Shown here: positions 8,331 to 16,621 of the stretch, piece after piece
Position numbering within the stretch: the first letter of the stretch is position 1
Layout: each line of letters begins with the position of its first letter
Assembly: GCA_044375625.1 (NCBI GenBank)
Contig: JBILMH010000030.1
Span: 1-22,397, forward strand
DNA from: CAISOG01 sp044375625
GTDB taxonomy: Bacteria > Pseudomonadota > Alphaproteobacteria > CAISOG01
Direction of reading: 5' to 3'
Length of the DNA stretch: 22,397 nucleotides
Program-made: the position numbers and the translations under genes
The notes under the pieces: generated by a model
Told to the model about the DNA's origin: nothing
The model's database searches: none
The model's input: the letters and a program-made list of their open reading frames with translations, nothing else

Positions 8331-8883
8331 GCTCTGACTGATCAAGCCAAGCTTGTAGCTTTAGGCAGGCCAGGTGGACGGCGACATCGCGGATAACTCC
8401 TGTTTGCGCCATGTCCAGACAATCGGTCAGGTTAACCGCCCGTTGCGCCACAATATCGTCGGTCAGGGGGGCATGGGGGGCGCTGTCGAGGGCGGCATCG
8501 CTAACGGGGGCGATAAAAAAGAAGGTTTTTTGGTTGGATACGCCGGGCACGCGGTAATACCACCCCAATTCCACCAGCTGATCCGCTTTGATGCCCGTCT
8601 CCTCCCACAGTTCCCGCCGTGCGGCCTCCGCCGGATCCTCCCCCGCCTCAATCGCGCCAGCAGGAAATTCCCAGCTGATTTCGTTCAGGGGAAAGCGTTC
8701 CTGCTGCTGCAACAGGGTGCGGCGGCTGGTAAGGCTGACGGGGATAATCAGCACCGAATCGGCCTGATCCAGCGTGTAATAGCGGCCATCGTGATCGCCG
8801 CGCCCGATAAACTCATGCTCGGTAATCGACAGCCAGGGGCAGCGATAGACGATTTTTTGCCCCAATCTTTTGAAAATACTCAC
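8320..8883 (-). CDS. Nudix hydrolase, ADP-ribose pyrophosphatase-like
   Basis: This 187-residue protein carries a complete Nudix box at about 76-98: GAIEAGE, seven residues, then REL-EE-GI, with metal-binding Glu94/Glu95. The preceding WEFPAG and the downstream YYRVPGVSNQKTFFFIA pattern are typical of ADP-ribose or nucleoside-diphosphate-sugar pyrophosphatases, though substrate cannot be fixed from sequence. The start codon is GTG (8881-8883), 18 bases after the lpd stop, with only a weak ribosome site. It is therefore likely the last gene of an odhB-lpd-nudix transcript. Confidence 0.88.
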   Translation of the reverse strand: MSIFKRLGQKIVYRCPWLSITEHEFIGRGDHDGRYYTLDQADSVLIIPVSLTSRRTLLQQQERFPLNEISWEFPAGAIEAGEDPAEAARRELWEETGIKADQLVELGWYYRVPGVSNQKTFFFIAPVSDAALDSAPHAPLTDDIVAQRAVNLTDCLDMAQTGVIRDVAVHLACLKLQAWLDQSEQKI

Positions 8884-8901
8884 CAGGTTGCTCGCCGATT
8901 T

Positions 8902-10317
8902 TTAGGCATGAATCGCCTTAGAAAAAGTTGCCCAGGCCGCTTCCTTAACCGCTTCAGACGTCGTCGGGTGGGCGTGGCAGGTGCGCGCCAGATCCTCAGC
9001 CGCCGCCTTAAACTCCATCGCCAGCGCGGCTTCGGCAATCAGCGTTCCCGCCTCAGCCCCCATGATATGCACCCCCAAAATTTGATCGGTGGTGGCATCA
9101 GCCAGAATTTTCACGAATCCATCGGCGCTGTCGGTGGTTTTGGCGCGCGAGTTGGCGCTGAACAGGAATTTGCCGGCGCGATAGACAATGCCCGCCGCCT
9201 TTAACTCCTCCTCCGTCTTGCCGACGCTGGCCACCTCGGGATAGGTGAAGACCACGGCGGGGATGACATCATAGTTTACATGGCTGTGCTGCCCAACCAG
9301 CTGTTCGGCCAGGGCAATACCCTCCTCCTCAGCCTTATGCGCCAACATGGGGCCCGCAATCACATCGCCAACCGCGTAAATGCCCGCCACATTGGTCTGG
9401 TAGTGGGCGTCGGTAACAATCTGCCCGCCATTAGTTAGGGCGATCCCCAACTCTTCCAGCCCCAGGCCGCTGGTATAGGGGCGGCGGCCAACGGCGACCA
9501 GCACCTTATCCGCTACCAGAGTCTCCCCCTTGCCGCCCGCTGCTGGCTCCAAGGCCAGGCTAACGCTGTTTTTGCCCGTGGTGGCCGATGTCACCTTGGT
9601 GGCCAGCTTAAAGGTCAGCCCCTGTTTTTCCAGCTGTTGTTTCAGCTTGGCACTAATCTCTCCATCCATTTGCGGCACCAGGCGATCGGCAAATTCGATG
9701 ACCGTTACCTCACTGCCCAATCGTGCCCACAGTGATCCCATCTCCAGCCCGATATAGCCACCGCCGATAACCGCCAGCTTTTTGGGAACCGCCGCCAGGG
9801 TGAGGGCGCCGGTGGAGCTCAACACATTTTTTTCATCAACCGTGACATTGGGAATGTTGGCGGGAACCGACCCGGTGGCAATGACCACCGATTTGGCGGC
9901 CAGGGTTTGGGTGCTGCCATCCGCCTTGGTCACCAACACCTCACCCGCTTTCACAACCCGCCCTGTACCCTGAAAGCCCGTCACGCCATTCTTTTTGAAC
10001 AAAAAGGCGATGCCGCCCGTCAATTCCTGCACCACCTTGTCCTTGCGCGCCTGCATCTTCGCCAGATCCAAACCAACCTTGCCAACCATGATGCCCTGAT
10101 TGGCCAGTTCATGCTTGGCCTTATGGTACTCATGGCTGGAATGCAGCATGGCTTTGGATGGAATGCAGCCAACGTTCAGGCAGGTTCCGCCCCAGGTGGC
10201 TCTGCTGTCCACACAGGCGACTTTGAGTCCCAGCTGCGCCGCCCGAATCGCACAGGGATAGCCGCCGGGCCCCCCACCAACAATAACAACATCAAAGGCT
10301 TGTGTTTCCGCGGTCAT
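8902..10317 (-). CDS. lpd: Dihydrolipoamide dehydrogenase (E3)
   Basis: The protein has 471 residues, the normal length. It reoxidises dihydrolipoamide on the E2 component of 2-oxoacid dehydrogenase complexes, passing electrons via FAD to NAD+. Features in order: FAD-binding GGGPGGY near residue 14; the redox disulfide GGTCLNVGC (Cys46, Cys51); the NAD-binding GGGYIGLEMG; the second FAD segment IYAVGDV; and the C-terminal HAHPTTSE with His450 and Glu455 forming the catalytic dyad. It starts 22 bases after the odhB stop on the same strand, which assigns it mainly to the 2-oxoglutarate dehydrogenase complex. It may also serve pyruvate dehydrogenase, as E3 is often shared. Confidence 0.96.
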   Translation of the reverse strand: MTAETQAFDVVIVGGGPGGYPCAIRAAQLGLKVACVDSRATWGGTCLNVGCIPSKAMLHSSHEYHKAKHELANQGIMVGKVGLDLAKMQARKDKVVQELTGGIAFLFKKNGVTGFQGTGRVVKAGEVLVTKADGSTQTLAAKSVVIATGSVPANIPNVTVDEKNVLSSTGALTLAAVPKKLAVIGGGYIGLEMGSLWARLGSEVTVIEFADRLVPQMDGEISAKLKQQLEKQGLTFKLATKVTSATTGKNSVSLALEPAAGGKGETLVADKVLVAVGRRPYTSGLGLEELGIALTNGGQIVTDAHYQTNVAGIYAVGDVIAGPMLAHKAEEEGIALAEQLVGQHSHVNYDVIPAVVFTYPEVASVGKTEEELKAAGIVYRAGKFLFSANSRAKTTDSADGFVKILADATTDQILGVHIMGAEAGTLIAEAALAMEFKAAAEDLARTCHAHPTTSEAVKEAAWATFSKAIHA

Positions 10318-10339
10318 GGCGTCGTTCTCGTCCCAAAAG

Positions 10340-11557
10340 TTACAGCATTAACAACAGGCTTTGGGGATCTTCCAAGAACTCCTTAACCCGCACCAAAAAG
10401 CTGACCGCCTCACGCCCATCAATCACCCGATGGTCATAGGATAGCGCCACATACATCATCGGGCGTGCCACCACCTGGCCATTCACCACCATCGCGCGAT
10501 CCATAATTTTGTGCATGCCCAAAATAGCCGACTGGGGTGGGTTGATAATCGGCGTGGACATCAGGGAGCCATAGAGGCCGCCGTTGGTGATGGTAAAGGT
10601 GCCGCCGCTGAGTTCATCAACGCTAAGCTTGCCATCGCGGGCACGCAGGCCAAAGTCGGTAATCCGCCGCTCAATCTCGGCAAAGTTTAACGCATCGCAA
10701 TCGCGCACCACCGGCACCACCAGACCCTGACCGCCACCCACAGCGATACCAATGTCGTAGTGGTTTTTGTAGATGATTTCATCGCCGCTGATTTCCGCAT
10801 TGACGGAGGGGAATTCGCGCAACGCCTCAACACAGGCCTTCACAAAAAACGACATAAAGCCTAGGCGCACGCCAAAACGCTTCTCAAAACTGTCCTTATA
10901 TTTGGCGCGGGCGGCGATAACCGCACTCATATCCACCTCATTAAAGGTGGTCAGCATAGCGGCGGTGTTTTGCGCCATTTTCAACCGCTCAGCAATTTTT
11001 TGGCGCAGCTTGGTCATCTTGACCCGCTCCTCCCGCGGGCGACCATCGCTGGTCACGCCAGCCAGGATTGGGCGGGGAGCAGGAGCAGGGGCTTGCGCTG
11101 TAGCAGGGGCAGCATTGGTAGCCTGCAACACATCGCCCTTGGTCACGCGACCATCCTTGCCAGTGCCAGCAACAGTGGCGGTATCAATGCCCTGTTCGCT
11201 GGCCAATTTGGCGGCGGACGGCATCGCAACCACGCTGCTAGAGGTGGCGGCGGGGGCAGCTGTCGATGCGGGAGCAGGGGAGGTGGCAGGCGTCGCAACG
11301 CTAGCACTGGCGCTGGAGTCAATCGCGCCGATGACTTGGCCGACCGCGACGGTGGAACCTTCGGGCATGGTGATGCTGGTCAACACCCCGCTGGCGGTTG
11401 CATTAACCTCCATCGTGATTTTATCGGTTTCCAGCTCAACAATGACTTCGTCGGCAACCACCGCTTCGCCAACCGCTTTTTTCCATTTGGCGATGGTGGC
11501 TTCGGTTACGGATTCCCCCAGGGTGGGGACTTTGATGTCAACAGCGGTGGCGGCCAT
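10340..11557 (-). CDS. sucB: 2-oxoglutarate dehydrogenase E2, dihydrolipoyl succinyltransferase
   Basis: E2 core of the 2-oxoglutarate dehydrogenase complex; it transfers succinyl from lipoamide to CoA. I start it at the ATG at 11555-11557 (405 residues): AAGGT lies just upstream, while the longer frame begins at an unsupported GTG at 11584. The lipoyl domain follows with VPTLGESV and the lipoylated Lys46 in ELETDKITM. An Ala/Pro-rich linker (~85-110), the E3-binding domain (AAKLASEQGID, GTGKDGRVTKGDV) and a second linker lead to the catalytic domain. The active site is SYDHRVIDG (His376, Asp380). LGESVTEATIAKW is characteristic of succinyl rather than acetyl E2. sucA is not upstream; the ABC exporter gene is. 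Also called odhB. Confidence 0.95.
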   Translation of the reverse strand: MAATAVDIKVPTLGESVTEATIAKWKKAVGEAVVADEVIVELETDKITMEVNATASGVLTSITMPEGSTVAVGQVIGAIDSSASASVATPATSPAPASTAAPAATSSSVVAMPSAAKLASEQGIDTATVAGTGKDGRVTKGDVLQATNAAPATAQAPAPAPRPILAGVTSDGRPREERVKMTKLRQKIAERLKMAQNTAAMLTTFNEVDMSAVIAARAKYKDSFEKRFGVRLGFMSFFVKACVEALREFPSVNAEISGDEIIYKNHYDIGIAVGGGQGLVVPVVRDCDALNFAEIERRITDFGLRARDGKLSVDELSGGTFTITNGGLYGSLMSTPIINPPQSAILGMHKIMDRAMVVNGQVVARPMMYVALSYDHRVIDGREAVSFLVRVKEFLEDPQSLLLML

Positions 11558-11646
11558 GATATTTACCTTAGGTGCAGGGAACACAGAAAAACTAACAACC
11601 TTATAGCCGCCCTGGGCGCAAAAAGAAAGCCATCAGCGCGGCAAAG

Positions 11647-11667
11647 TTCTCTTCTCAACCAAGAGAA
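11647..11667. terminator. Hairpin downstream of the ABC exporter gene
   Basis: TTCTCTT (11647-11653) and AAGAGAA (11661-11667) form a perfect 7-bp stem with a 7-base loop, 8 bases beyond the ABC exporter stop. On the minus strand, where the transcript runs, no clean U-tract follows (CTTTGC), so this may be a weak terminator or only a 3' stabilising hairpin before sucB. Confidence 0.35.
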
Positions 11668-11675
11668 AAAGCGGC

Positions 11676-13511
11676 CTAGTTCGCGTTGTCGGGCAAAAAT
11701 CCACCCGCCTGCATCTGCCACAGCTGAGCAAAGCGGCCATTGCGCGCCAACAGTTCTGACAGCGACCCATCCTCAATCACCTGGCCATGTTCCAACACGA
11801 TTAACCGATCCAGGTTGGTCAGGGTGGCCAGTCGGTGTGCGACCACAATGGTGGTACGGCCAGCCATCGCGTGGTTCAGCGCGGTTTGAATCAGCCGTTC
11901 GGTAACAGAATCCAGGGCGGAGGTTGCCTCATCCAGCAGCAGGATCGGCGCGTTTTTCAGAATGGCGCGGGCAATCGCAATCCGTTGCCGCTGCCCCCCC
12001 GACAGCTTAATGCCACGTTCACCCACCAGGGTTTCATAGCCAGCGGGCAGCTTTATGATAAAATCATGTGCCTCCGCCGCTTTCGCCGCCGCAACAATCT
12101 CCTCCATGCTGGCATCGGGGCGTCCATAGCCAATGTTTTCGGCCAGGCTGCGGTGAAACAGGCTGGTATCCTGGGGGATAACCGCAATCTGGGCGCGCAG
12201 GCTGTCTTGAGTAACGCCAGCGATATTCTGGCCATCAATCCGGATCTGACCGCTGTTCAGATCATAGTTGCGCAGCAGCAGTTGGCATAGCGTCGTCTTG
12301 CCCGCTCCCGAAAAGCCTACCAAGCCGACTTTTTGCCCCGCAGGAATGGTCAGGGATAGGGTGTCAAAAACATCTCGTCCGCTGTTGTAGGAAAAACAGA
12401 CTTGATCGAAAACGATTTCCCCCTTTGGCACCACAATCGGTTGCGCGCCAGGCGCATCGGTCAGCTCAATCGGTTTGGTGATTTTGGAAAGCCCCTCCTT
12501 AATCGTGCCAAAATGTTCATAAAACATGGTGATATGATAAACCGTTTCGGCGGTTGTGCTACAAAGCTGCGCAATCAAAAGAATGATCAGGCTGATATCC
12601 CCAACCGACAACTGCTGCTGTTGCCATTTTTCATAAGTTAGCCAAGCTAAACCAACCATCAGCAGGGCGATTGCCACATCAAAGGTTCCCCAAATTAAAT
12701 CCTCAAAGAATGCTGCTTGCCGCCAACGATCCGTTAGATCGGTTTGATAGTGATTAAAGCGGTTAATTTCTTGGCGTTGATGGGCAAACTGTTTAATGGC
12801 AGAGGCGTTGCTGACGGCATCGACCGTGGCCGCTGATAAGGTGGAGTAGGACTCAGATGCGGCGTAGTTTAGAGCAACACAGCGATAGCTAAGAATTGTC
12901 ACAATAACCAATAAGCCAATAATCCACCCCAACAAACTATAGGCCAGGGAGGGGGCAATGTTAAAAAGCAAAAAAAAGAATACCACACTGTAAACCAGGG
13001 TTGGTAAAAGTGCATTGATAAAGCATCCCCAGAAAATCTGATCGCCCGCTTCGGACACCCGCCGAATTTGGTTGGCCAGTGACCCCGCAAAATGATCCTG
13101 AAAAAACTGTTGGGAATGCTGCAACAGATAGCGGAACAGGCTTTCTCGTGAAAAGTTATAAACATCCCCTAAGCCGCGCCGCATCGCAAAGCCCCTTATT
13201 CTTAAAAAAAGGGCACGAAGAATCATTAAACCGCCTAGCAATCCTAAGGCGACCTCAATACTGACAATAAAACTGTCTTGAGGAGTATTGGCGGCTGTAA
13301 CAAAGGCGTTTAAATTTGGCTTGCTAGCCAAGATAGCGTTGGTGACCAGTTTGTAGATATAGGGCATAAGGGCGTTAATAACCAAAGCTAAAATCGTGCT
13401 AAGTATCATGGCCACCACGCACCACTGGCCACGGCGGCCACAATGGCGCAACACGTAACCCAAAAAGGGGAAAACTTTGCTGGGCGGAGGGGGAAGCGAA
13501 AACATCGTCAT
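11676..13511 (-). CDS. ABC exporter half-transporter (membrane domain fused to ATPase)
   Basis: The protein has up to 611 residues. The N-terminal half has about six hydrophobic helices (roughly 31-55, 82-104, 163-184, 191-210, 272-292, 303-320). The C-terminal nucleotide-binding domain has Walker A GFSGAGKTT (399-407, Lys405), Q-loop Gln447, signature LSGGQRQR (503-510), Walker B ILLLDE (523-528) and switch His559 in VVAHRL. It resembles the MsbA/multidrug/heavy-metal exporter group and would work as a homodimer in the inner membrane; substrate unknown. Two ATGs lie close together: the one at 13503-13505 has AAGG at ideal spacing (8 bases), while that at 13509-13511 has only 2, so translation may begin at codon 3. 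The bordering genes are unrelated. Confidence 0.92.
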   Translation of the reverse strand: MTMFSLPPPPSKVFPFLGYVLRHCGRRGQWCVVAMILSTILALVINALMPYIYKLVTNAILASKPNLNAFVTAANTPQDSFIVSIEVALGLLGGLMILRALFLRIRGFAMRRGLGDVYNFSRESLFRYLLQHSQQFFQDHFAGSLANQIRRVSEAGDQIFWGCFINALLPTLVYSVVFFFLLFNIAPSLAYSLLGWIIGLLVIVTILSYRCVALNYAASESYSTLSAATVDAVSNASAIKQFAHQRQEINRFNHYQTDLTDRWRQAAFFEDLIWGTFDVAIALLMVGLAWLTYEKWQQQQLSVGDISLIILLIAQLCSTTAETVYHITMFYEHFGTIKEGLSKITKPIELTDAPGAQPIVVPKGEIVFDQVCFSYNSGRDVFDTLSLTIPAGQKVGLVGFSGAGKTTLCQLLLRNYDLNSGQIRIDGQNIAGVTQDSLRAQIAVIPQDTSLFHRSLAENIGYGRPDASMEEIVAAAKAAEAHDFIIKLPAGYETLVGERGIKLSGGQRQRIAIARAILKNAPILLLDEATSALDSVTERLIQTALNHAMAGRTTIVVAHRLATLTNLDRLIVLEHGQVIEDGSLSELLARNGRFAQLWQMQAGGFLPDNAN

Positions 13512-13535
13512 TGCCTTAAAGGAGTAATGACAAAA

Positions 13536-13563
13536 AATGTATCATTCTGCATTCAAAAATCAA
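13536..13563 (-). promoter_or_regulatory. Possible sigma-70-type promoter of the ABC exporter gene
   Basis: Read on the minus strand, TTGATT (13558-13563) and TACATT (13536-13541) are separated by 16 bases. Each hexamer matches 4 of 6 consensus positions. They lie about 25-50 bases before the start codons in an AT-rich stretch, a suitable place for the promoter of this apparently monocistronic gene. Confidence 0.4.
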
Positions 13564-13643
13564 CTATAAAAAAGGTCTTGGTCAACGGATATAATCAACA
13601 ATCTGGTGTGCCCTGCCGCATCCCAACTGCCCATAGATAACTT

Positions 13644-13667
13644 ACAAAGAAAGCCCCAGAGCAGGGG
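13644..13667 (-). terminator. Possible terminator after secF
   Basis: On the minus strand, CCCC (13664-13667), a 6-base loop TGCTCT, and GGGG (13654-13657) are followed by CTTTCTTTG. The hairpin lies about 65 bases past the secF stop. A run of three G-blocks on the plus strand (13664-13680) overlaps it. The 4-bp all-GC stem is short, so support is limited. The remaining 13512-13732 spacer holds no credible gene. Confidence 0.4.
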
Positions 13668-13732
13668 GAGGGGGGAGGGGAAGAGCGGCGATCTCCCCCC
13701 CATATAGCGCCCGCAATGATGCTATGTTGCTG

Positions 13733-14707
13733 CTAAGCTTGCACCCGTGCCTCAGCTGGCCGCAACGCGGGCAACCACAGCAACACCGCGCTGGCCACAT
13801 AGACTGAAGAATAGGTGCCAATCAACACGCCCCAAACCATGGCCAGGCAAAAGGTAAAGGTCACCTCGCTGCCAAAAAACAACATGGCCAGGGTTGCCAA
13901 CATCACCGTGCTGGCGGTCATGATGGTGCGCGACAGGGTTTCTGTCACGCTAAGGTTCATCAGTTGGCGCATCGGCATCGTTTTGTATTTGCGCATATTT
14001 TCGCGCAGGCGGTCAAACACCACAATGGTGTCGTTGATGGAATAGCCGGCCAACGTCAACAACGCCGCCACCTCAACCAAATTAAATTCGCGCCCCAACA
14101 GTGCCAGCAGGCCTACCGTGGTCAATACGTCATGCATGGTGGCGATAAGGGCGGTTGCCCCAAATTGCCATTCAAATCGCGCCCAAACGTAAACCCCAAT
14201 GCCAATCATGGACAAAATCAGCGCCCAAATCGCGCTGCCAATCAATTCCTCACCGACCTTGGGGCCAACCGTTTCCACCCGCCGATAGGTTACCCCATCG
14301 CCCAACACGCCTTTCACCTGGTTCAGCACGTAACCCTGCGCCGATTCCATATCCTTGGGCAGTTGCAGGCGGATTAACAGGGCGTTGGTATCCCCCAATT
14401 CCTGCAACTCCACCCCGCCCAGCTGCAACTGGTTCAGTTTGTCGCGCAACGGCGCCAAATCAGGCTTGGTCGGCAACACCGCCTCAACCAACACGCCGCC
14501 CGCAAAATCAATGCCGAAATTCAGGCCGCGCAGCAGCAGCAGCAGGATCGCGCCAATGGTCAGGGCGGCCGAAAAGCCTACCGCCAGCTTGCGTTTGCTC
14601 AGAAAATCAATCACCCGCAGGCCGCCAACTTGGTTGGTGGTGGCCTTAGGCGCCGCCGCTGTATCAGCTTTGGTGGGGGAGGGGGTATTGGAAATAGACG
14701 AAACCAT
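13733..14707 (-). CDS. secF: Protein translocase subunit SecF
   Basis: SecF works with SecD in the inner membrane, using proton motive force to aid late steps of Sec export. I choose the ATG at 14705-14707 (324 residues, normal length); the longer frame starts at a GTG and adds a Cys-rich segment unlike SecF. Visible features are TM1 (about 38-60), the family motif LNFGIDFAGG, a periplasmic domain with VELQELGD and RRVETVGPKVG, and five further helices including GYSINDTIVVFDRLREN, the hallmark of SecF TM4-5. secD normally sits directly upstream, but here the upstream neighbour is a divergent tatA. The N-terminus before TM1 is extended and Thr/Ala/Pro-rich. Confidence 0.95.
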   Translation of the reverse strand: MVSSISNTPSPTKADTAAAPKATTNQVGGLRVIDFLSKRKLAVGFSAALTIGAILLLLLRGLNFGIDFAGGVLVEAVLPTKPDLAPLRDKLNQLQLGGVELQELGDTNALLIRLQLPKDMESAQGYVLNQVKGVLGDGVTYRRVETVGPKVGEELIGSAIWALILSMIGIGVYVWARFEWQFGATALIATMHDVLTTVGLLALLGREFNLVEVAALLTLAGYSINDTIVVFDRLRENMRKYKTMPMRQLMNLSVTETLSRTIMTASTVMLATLAMLFFGSEVTFTFCLAMVWGVLIGTYSSVYVASAVLLWLPALRPAEARVQA

Positions 14708-14849
14708 GACTTTGCCAGCGAACAAAAGGGTGATACAAAGTTGTAAGCAATGTTCGGACTGGCTGCAAGCCTGATCGAACAGGGTCACAAAATCATGCTG
14801 TCGGGGTGGCCTAAACGCTGCCCATCCCGCGGGTTAGGAAGGATTGGTC

Positions 14850-15281
14850 ATGGGATCATTTAGTTTGTTGCACTGGTTAATCGTGCTGTTTGTCGTGTTG
14901 TTGCTGTTTGGCAGCCGCCGTTTGCCCAACCTGATGACCGATTTGGCCAGCGCGGTGCGTGCCTTTCGCAAAGGATTGGGTGAGGAGGGGGAAGGTGAGC
15001 CTAACCCTCAACCGCATCCCGCCCCCTCGAAACGGCTTAGCGCTGTGGTAAGTCCTGAAGCTGAGGTGTTGGAGGTGCAGGCGGTGGTCGTCGCGCCAAA
15101 GAAAACAGCGGCTCCTAAAGCCGCTCCAAAGAAGGTTGTGGCGAAACCTACTGCCAAAAGTCCTGCTAAATCAGCCAGCAAACCAGCGGCCAAGGCCAAG
15201 CCAACCGCTGCCTCCGCCTCTGCCGCCAAAAAACCTGCTTCATCTACGAAATCTCCCCCAAAATCCCTGAAGAAAACTTAA
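14850..15281 (+). CDS. tatA: Twin-arginine translocase TatA-like protein with Lys/Ala/Pro-rich tail
   Basis: The start is the ATG at 14850-14852, preceded by AGGAAGGA with a 6-base gap (the frame could also begin at a TTG six bases earlier). The 143 residues open with a TM helix (LLHWLIVLFVVLLLFG), the FG hinge, then an amphipathic helix (RRLPNLMTDLASAVRAFRKG), the standard TatA/E plan of the pore-forming Tat subunit. The last ~90 residues are dominated by Lys, Ala, Pro and Ser, with motifs such as AAPKAAPKK and KSASKPAAKAK resembling histone H1-like tails. TatA is usually 60-90 residues, so the tail is unusually long. tatB and tatC are not adjacent. TatA is favoured over TatB because of the MGSFS-HWLIVL start. 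Confidence 0.85.
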   Translation: MGSFSLLHWLIVLFVVLLLFGSRRLPNLMTDLASAVRAFRKGLGEEGEGEPNPQPHPAPSKRLSAVVSPEAEVLEVQAVVVAPKKTAAPKAAPKKVVAKPTAKSPAKSASKPAAKAKPTAASASAAKKPASSTKSPPKSLKKT

Positions 15282-15297
15282 GGAATTTTTGGAAAGG

Positions 15298-16059
15298 CTA
15301 GGGCTGATCACTGTCGTCGCGGTTTGTGGTTATAAGGGCTAGGCCGATTAGCGCCGCCGTCTCCGCCCGCATGACCCGTGCGCCCAGCCGACAGGGGTGA
15401 AGCCAGGGGGTGTCGGCGAATTGGTCGAACTCGGTGGCGCTAAAGCCCCCCTCGGGTCCAATCAGCAGGCCGCTAGGTCGCAGATTGCCATGCAGCAGGT
15501 TGGCAATCGGGCGGGCGGTTAGCCGTTCATCGCCATACAGAATCGGGCTTGTCGGGGTAATGTCGGCGGCTGGCGAAATCATGGGGGGATTGGCCAACCA
15601 GTCTTGCAGGCGTAGCAGCGGCAACAGTTGCGGCAGGCTGCAACGCCCCGAACTCTCGGCCGCCTCGATTGCGTAACTTAGCAATTTGCTGCTGTTCAAT
15701 GGGTTGGGTTGCCCCTGCGCCATGCTGATCGGTTGCATATGGGTAACGCCCAGCTCCGTCGCCTGGGCAATCAGGGTGGCCATCACCGGCGGCCTAAGGG
15801 GGGCAAAGGCCAACAGCAGCGGGGCTTCAATGGGTTGGGGCAACAGTTGTTGTTCCAGGGTAATCAGCGCGGTGTTGGCCTTACCAGGCTGCAACGCCCC
15901 CTGCCACTCCCCATGCAGGCCGTTAAACAGCCGCACCGCTTCACCCGTCCGCCGCCGCAACACCTTAGTCAGATAGTGATGCTGTGGCGCCGACAGGGCA
16001 ACGGTTTGACCAGCGGTCAGCGGTTGCGGGGTAAAAAGGCGGGGAATGTATCGAACCAA
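15298..16059 (-). CDS. rsmE: 16S rRNA m3U1498 methyltransferase RsmE
   Basis: This 253-residue SPOUT-class enzyme methylates N3 of U1498 in 16S rRNA. The N-terminal PUA-like part includes the HYLTKVLR motif. The knotted catalytic part has QATELGVTHMQPI, EAAESSGR, LLIGPEGGFSATEF and the C-terminal LGARVMRAETAALIGLAL. The first codon is TTG (16057-16059); it is preceded in frame by a stop and has a ribosome-site-like AGGGTGA at suitable spacing, so the TTG start is well supported. It follows gpt by 44 bases on the same strand and is convergent with tatA. Confidence 0.92.
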   Translation of the reverse strand: MVRYIPRLFTPQPLTAGQTVALSAPQHHYLTKVLRRRTGEAVRLFNGLHGEWQGALQPGKANTALITLEQQLLPQPIEAPLLLAFAPLRPPVMATLIAQATELGVTHMQPISMAQGQPNPLNSSKLLSYAIEAAESSGRCSLPQLLPLLRLQDWLANPPMISPAADITPTSPILYGDERLTARPIANLLHGNLRPSGLLIGPEGGFSATEFDQFADTPWLHPCRLGARVMRAETAALIGLALITTNRDDSDQP

Positions 16060-16103
16060 GTGGCAATCACCCTAAGGAAAAAAAGACCGAACGAACAAAC
16101 AGG

Positions 16104-16550
16104 CTATTCTTTTTCCCAGGGAAATTGAATCCAAACATCCTGGTCAAATTCGCGCACAATGCTGTCGGCAAAGGGACGGCCAGCAGGCTTTGCATAGGGG
16201 CTGGCGAAATGGGCGGAGGGAAAAAAGTCCCGCACCAGTTGCGCGGTCAGACCTGAATCAACCAGATCATCAATAATCAACAGGCCAGCATCATCCCATC
16301 CATCGGCCAGGGGCTTAAGCAATGTTGGCTCGATTTGGCTGTGGTCATCCTCCCGCGTTTTCAGGCAAATGGTATCAATGCGACGAATGTTCAGCCAGGA
16401 TGCAATCAGGCCAGCAGGAAACAATCCACCGCGGGTTATCGCCACCATGCTGTGCCAGGGGCGAATTGCCGCCAGCTTTTCCGCCAAAATTTTGCAATCC
16501 GCGTCGAACTCATCCCAACTTAGCGCATAGAATTGGTGGGGCACGACCAT
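16104..16550 (-). CDS. gpt: Xanthine-guanine phosphoribosyltransferase
   Basis: The protein has 148 residues, close to E. coli Gpt (152). It makes XMP/GMP from the free bases and PRPP in purine salvage. The PRPP-binding signature LLIIDDLVDSGLTA is at about 90-103 with Asp94/Asp95. The early Arg-Gly-Gly-Leu (AITRGGLFPAGLIA, near 40), RRIDTICL and FASPYAKPAGRP all align with E. coli Gpt. The C-terminus ends WIQFPWEKE, shorter than E. coli, which continues about ten residues. The ATG is at 16548-16550 with no strong ribosome site. A plus-strand G-run cluster lies just upstream. rsmE follows on the same strand. Confidence 0.9.
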   Translation of the reverse strand: MVVPHQFYALSWDEFDADCKILAEKLAAIRPWHSMVAITRGGLFPAGLIASWLNIRRIDTICLKTREDDHSQIEPTLLKPLADGWDDAGLLIIDDLVDSGLTAQLVRDFFPSAHFASPYAKPAGRPFADSIVREFDQDVWIQFPWEKE

Positions 16551-16569
16551 TGGTGAATCACGACAGGTT

Positions 16570-16597
16570 GGGAAGGGGGGGCACAGGGGGAGGGGGG
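16570..16597 (+). other. G-quadruplex-capable sequence upstream of gpt
   Basis: Four G-runs (3, 7, 5 and 6 G) are separated by 2, 4 and 1 bases, satisfying the standard G3+N1-7 pattern on the plus strand. It lies 20 bases upstream of the gpt start, so the G-rich strand is the template strand's complement-partner for that gene: the gpt leader RNA would be C-rich. It could affect promoter opening. No in vivo role can be read from sequence. Confidence 0.5.
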
Positions 16598-16621
16598 CAG
16601 ATGAGGCGGGGAAGCCATTAA

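Noticed and set aside
11558..11584. A nine-residue longer SucB starting at GTG
   Set aside because: The ATG at 11557 has AAGGT upstream and starts the lipoyl domain at the usual distance.
14708..14788. A longer SecF N-terminus starting with GTG at 14788
   Set aside because: It would add a Cys-rich segment unlike SecF, and the ATG at 14707 gives normal length.
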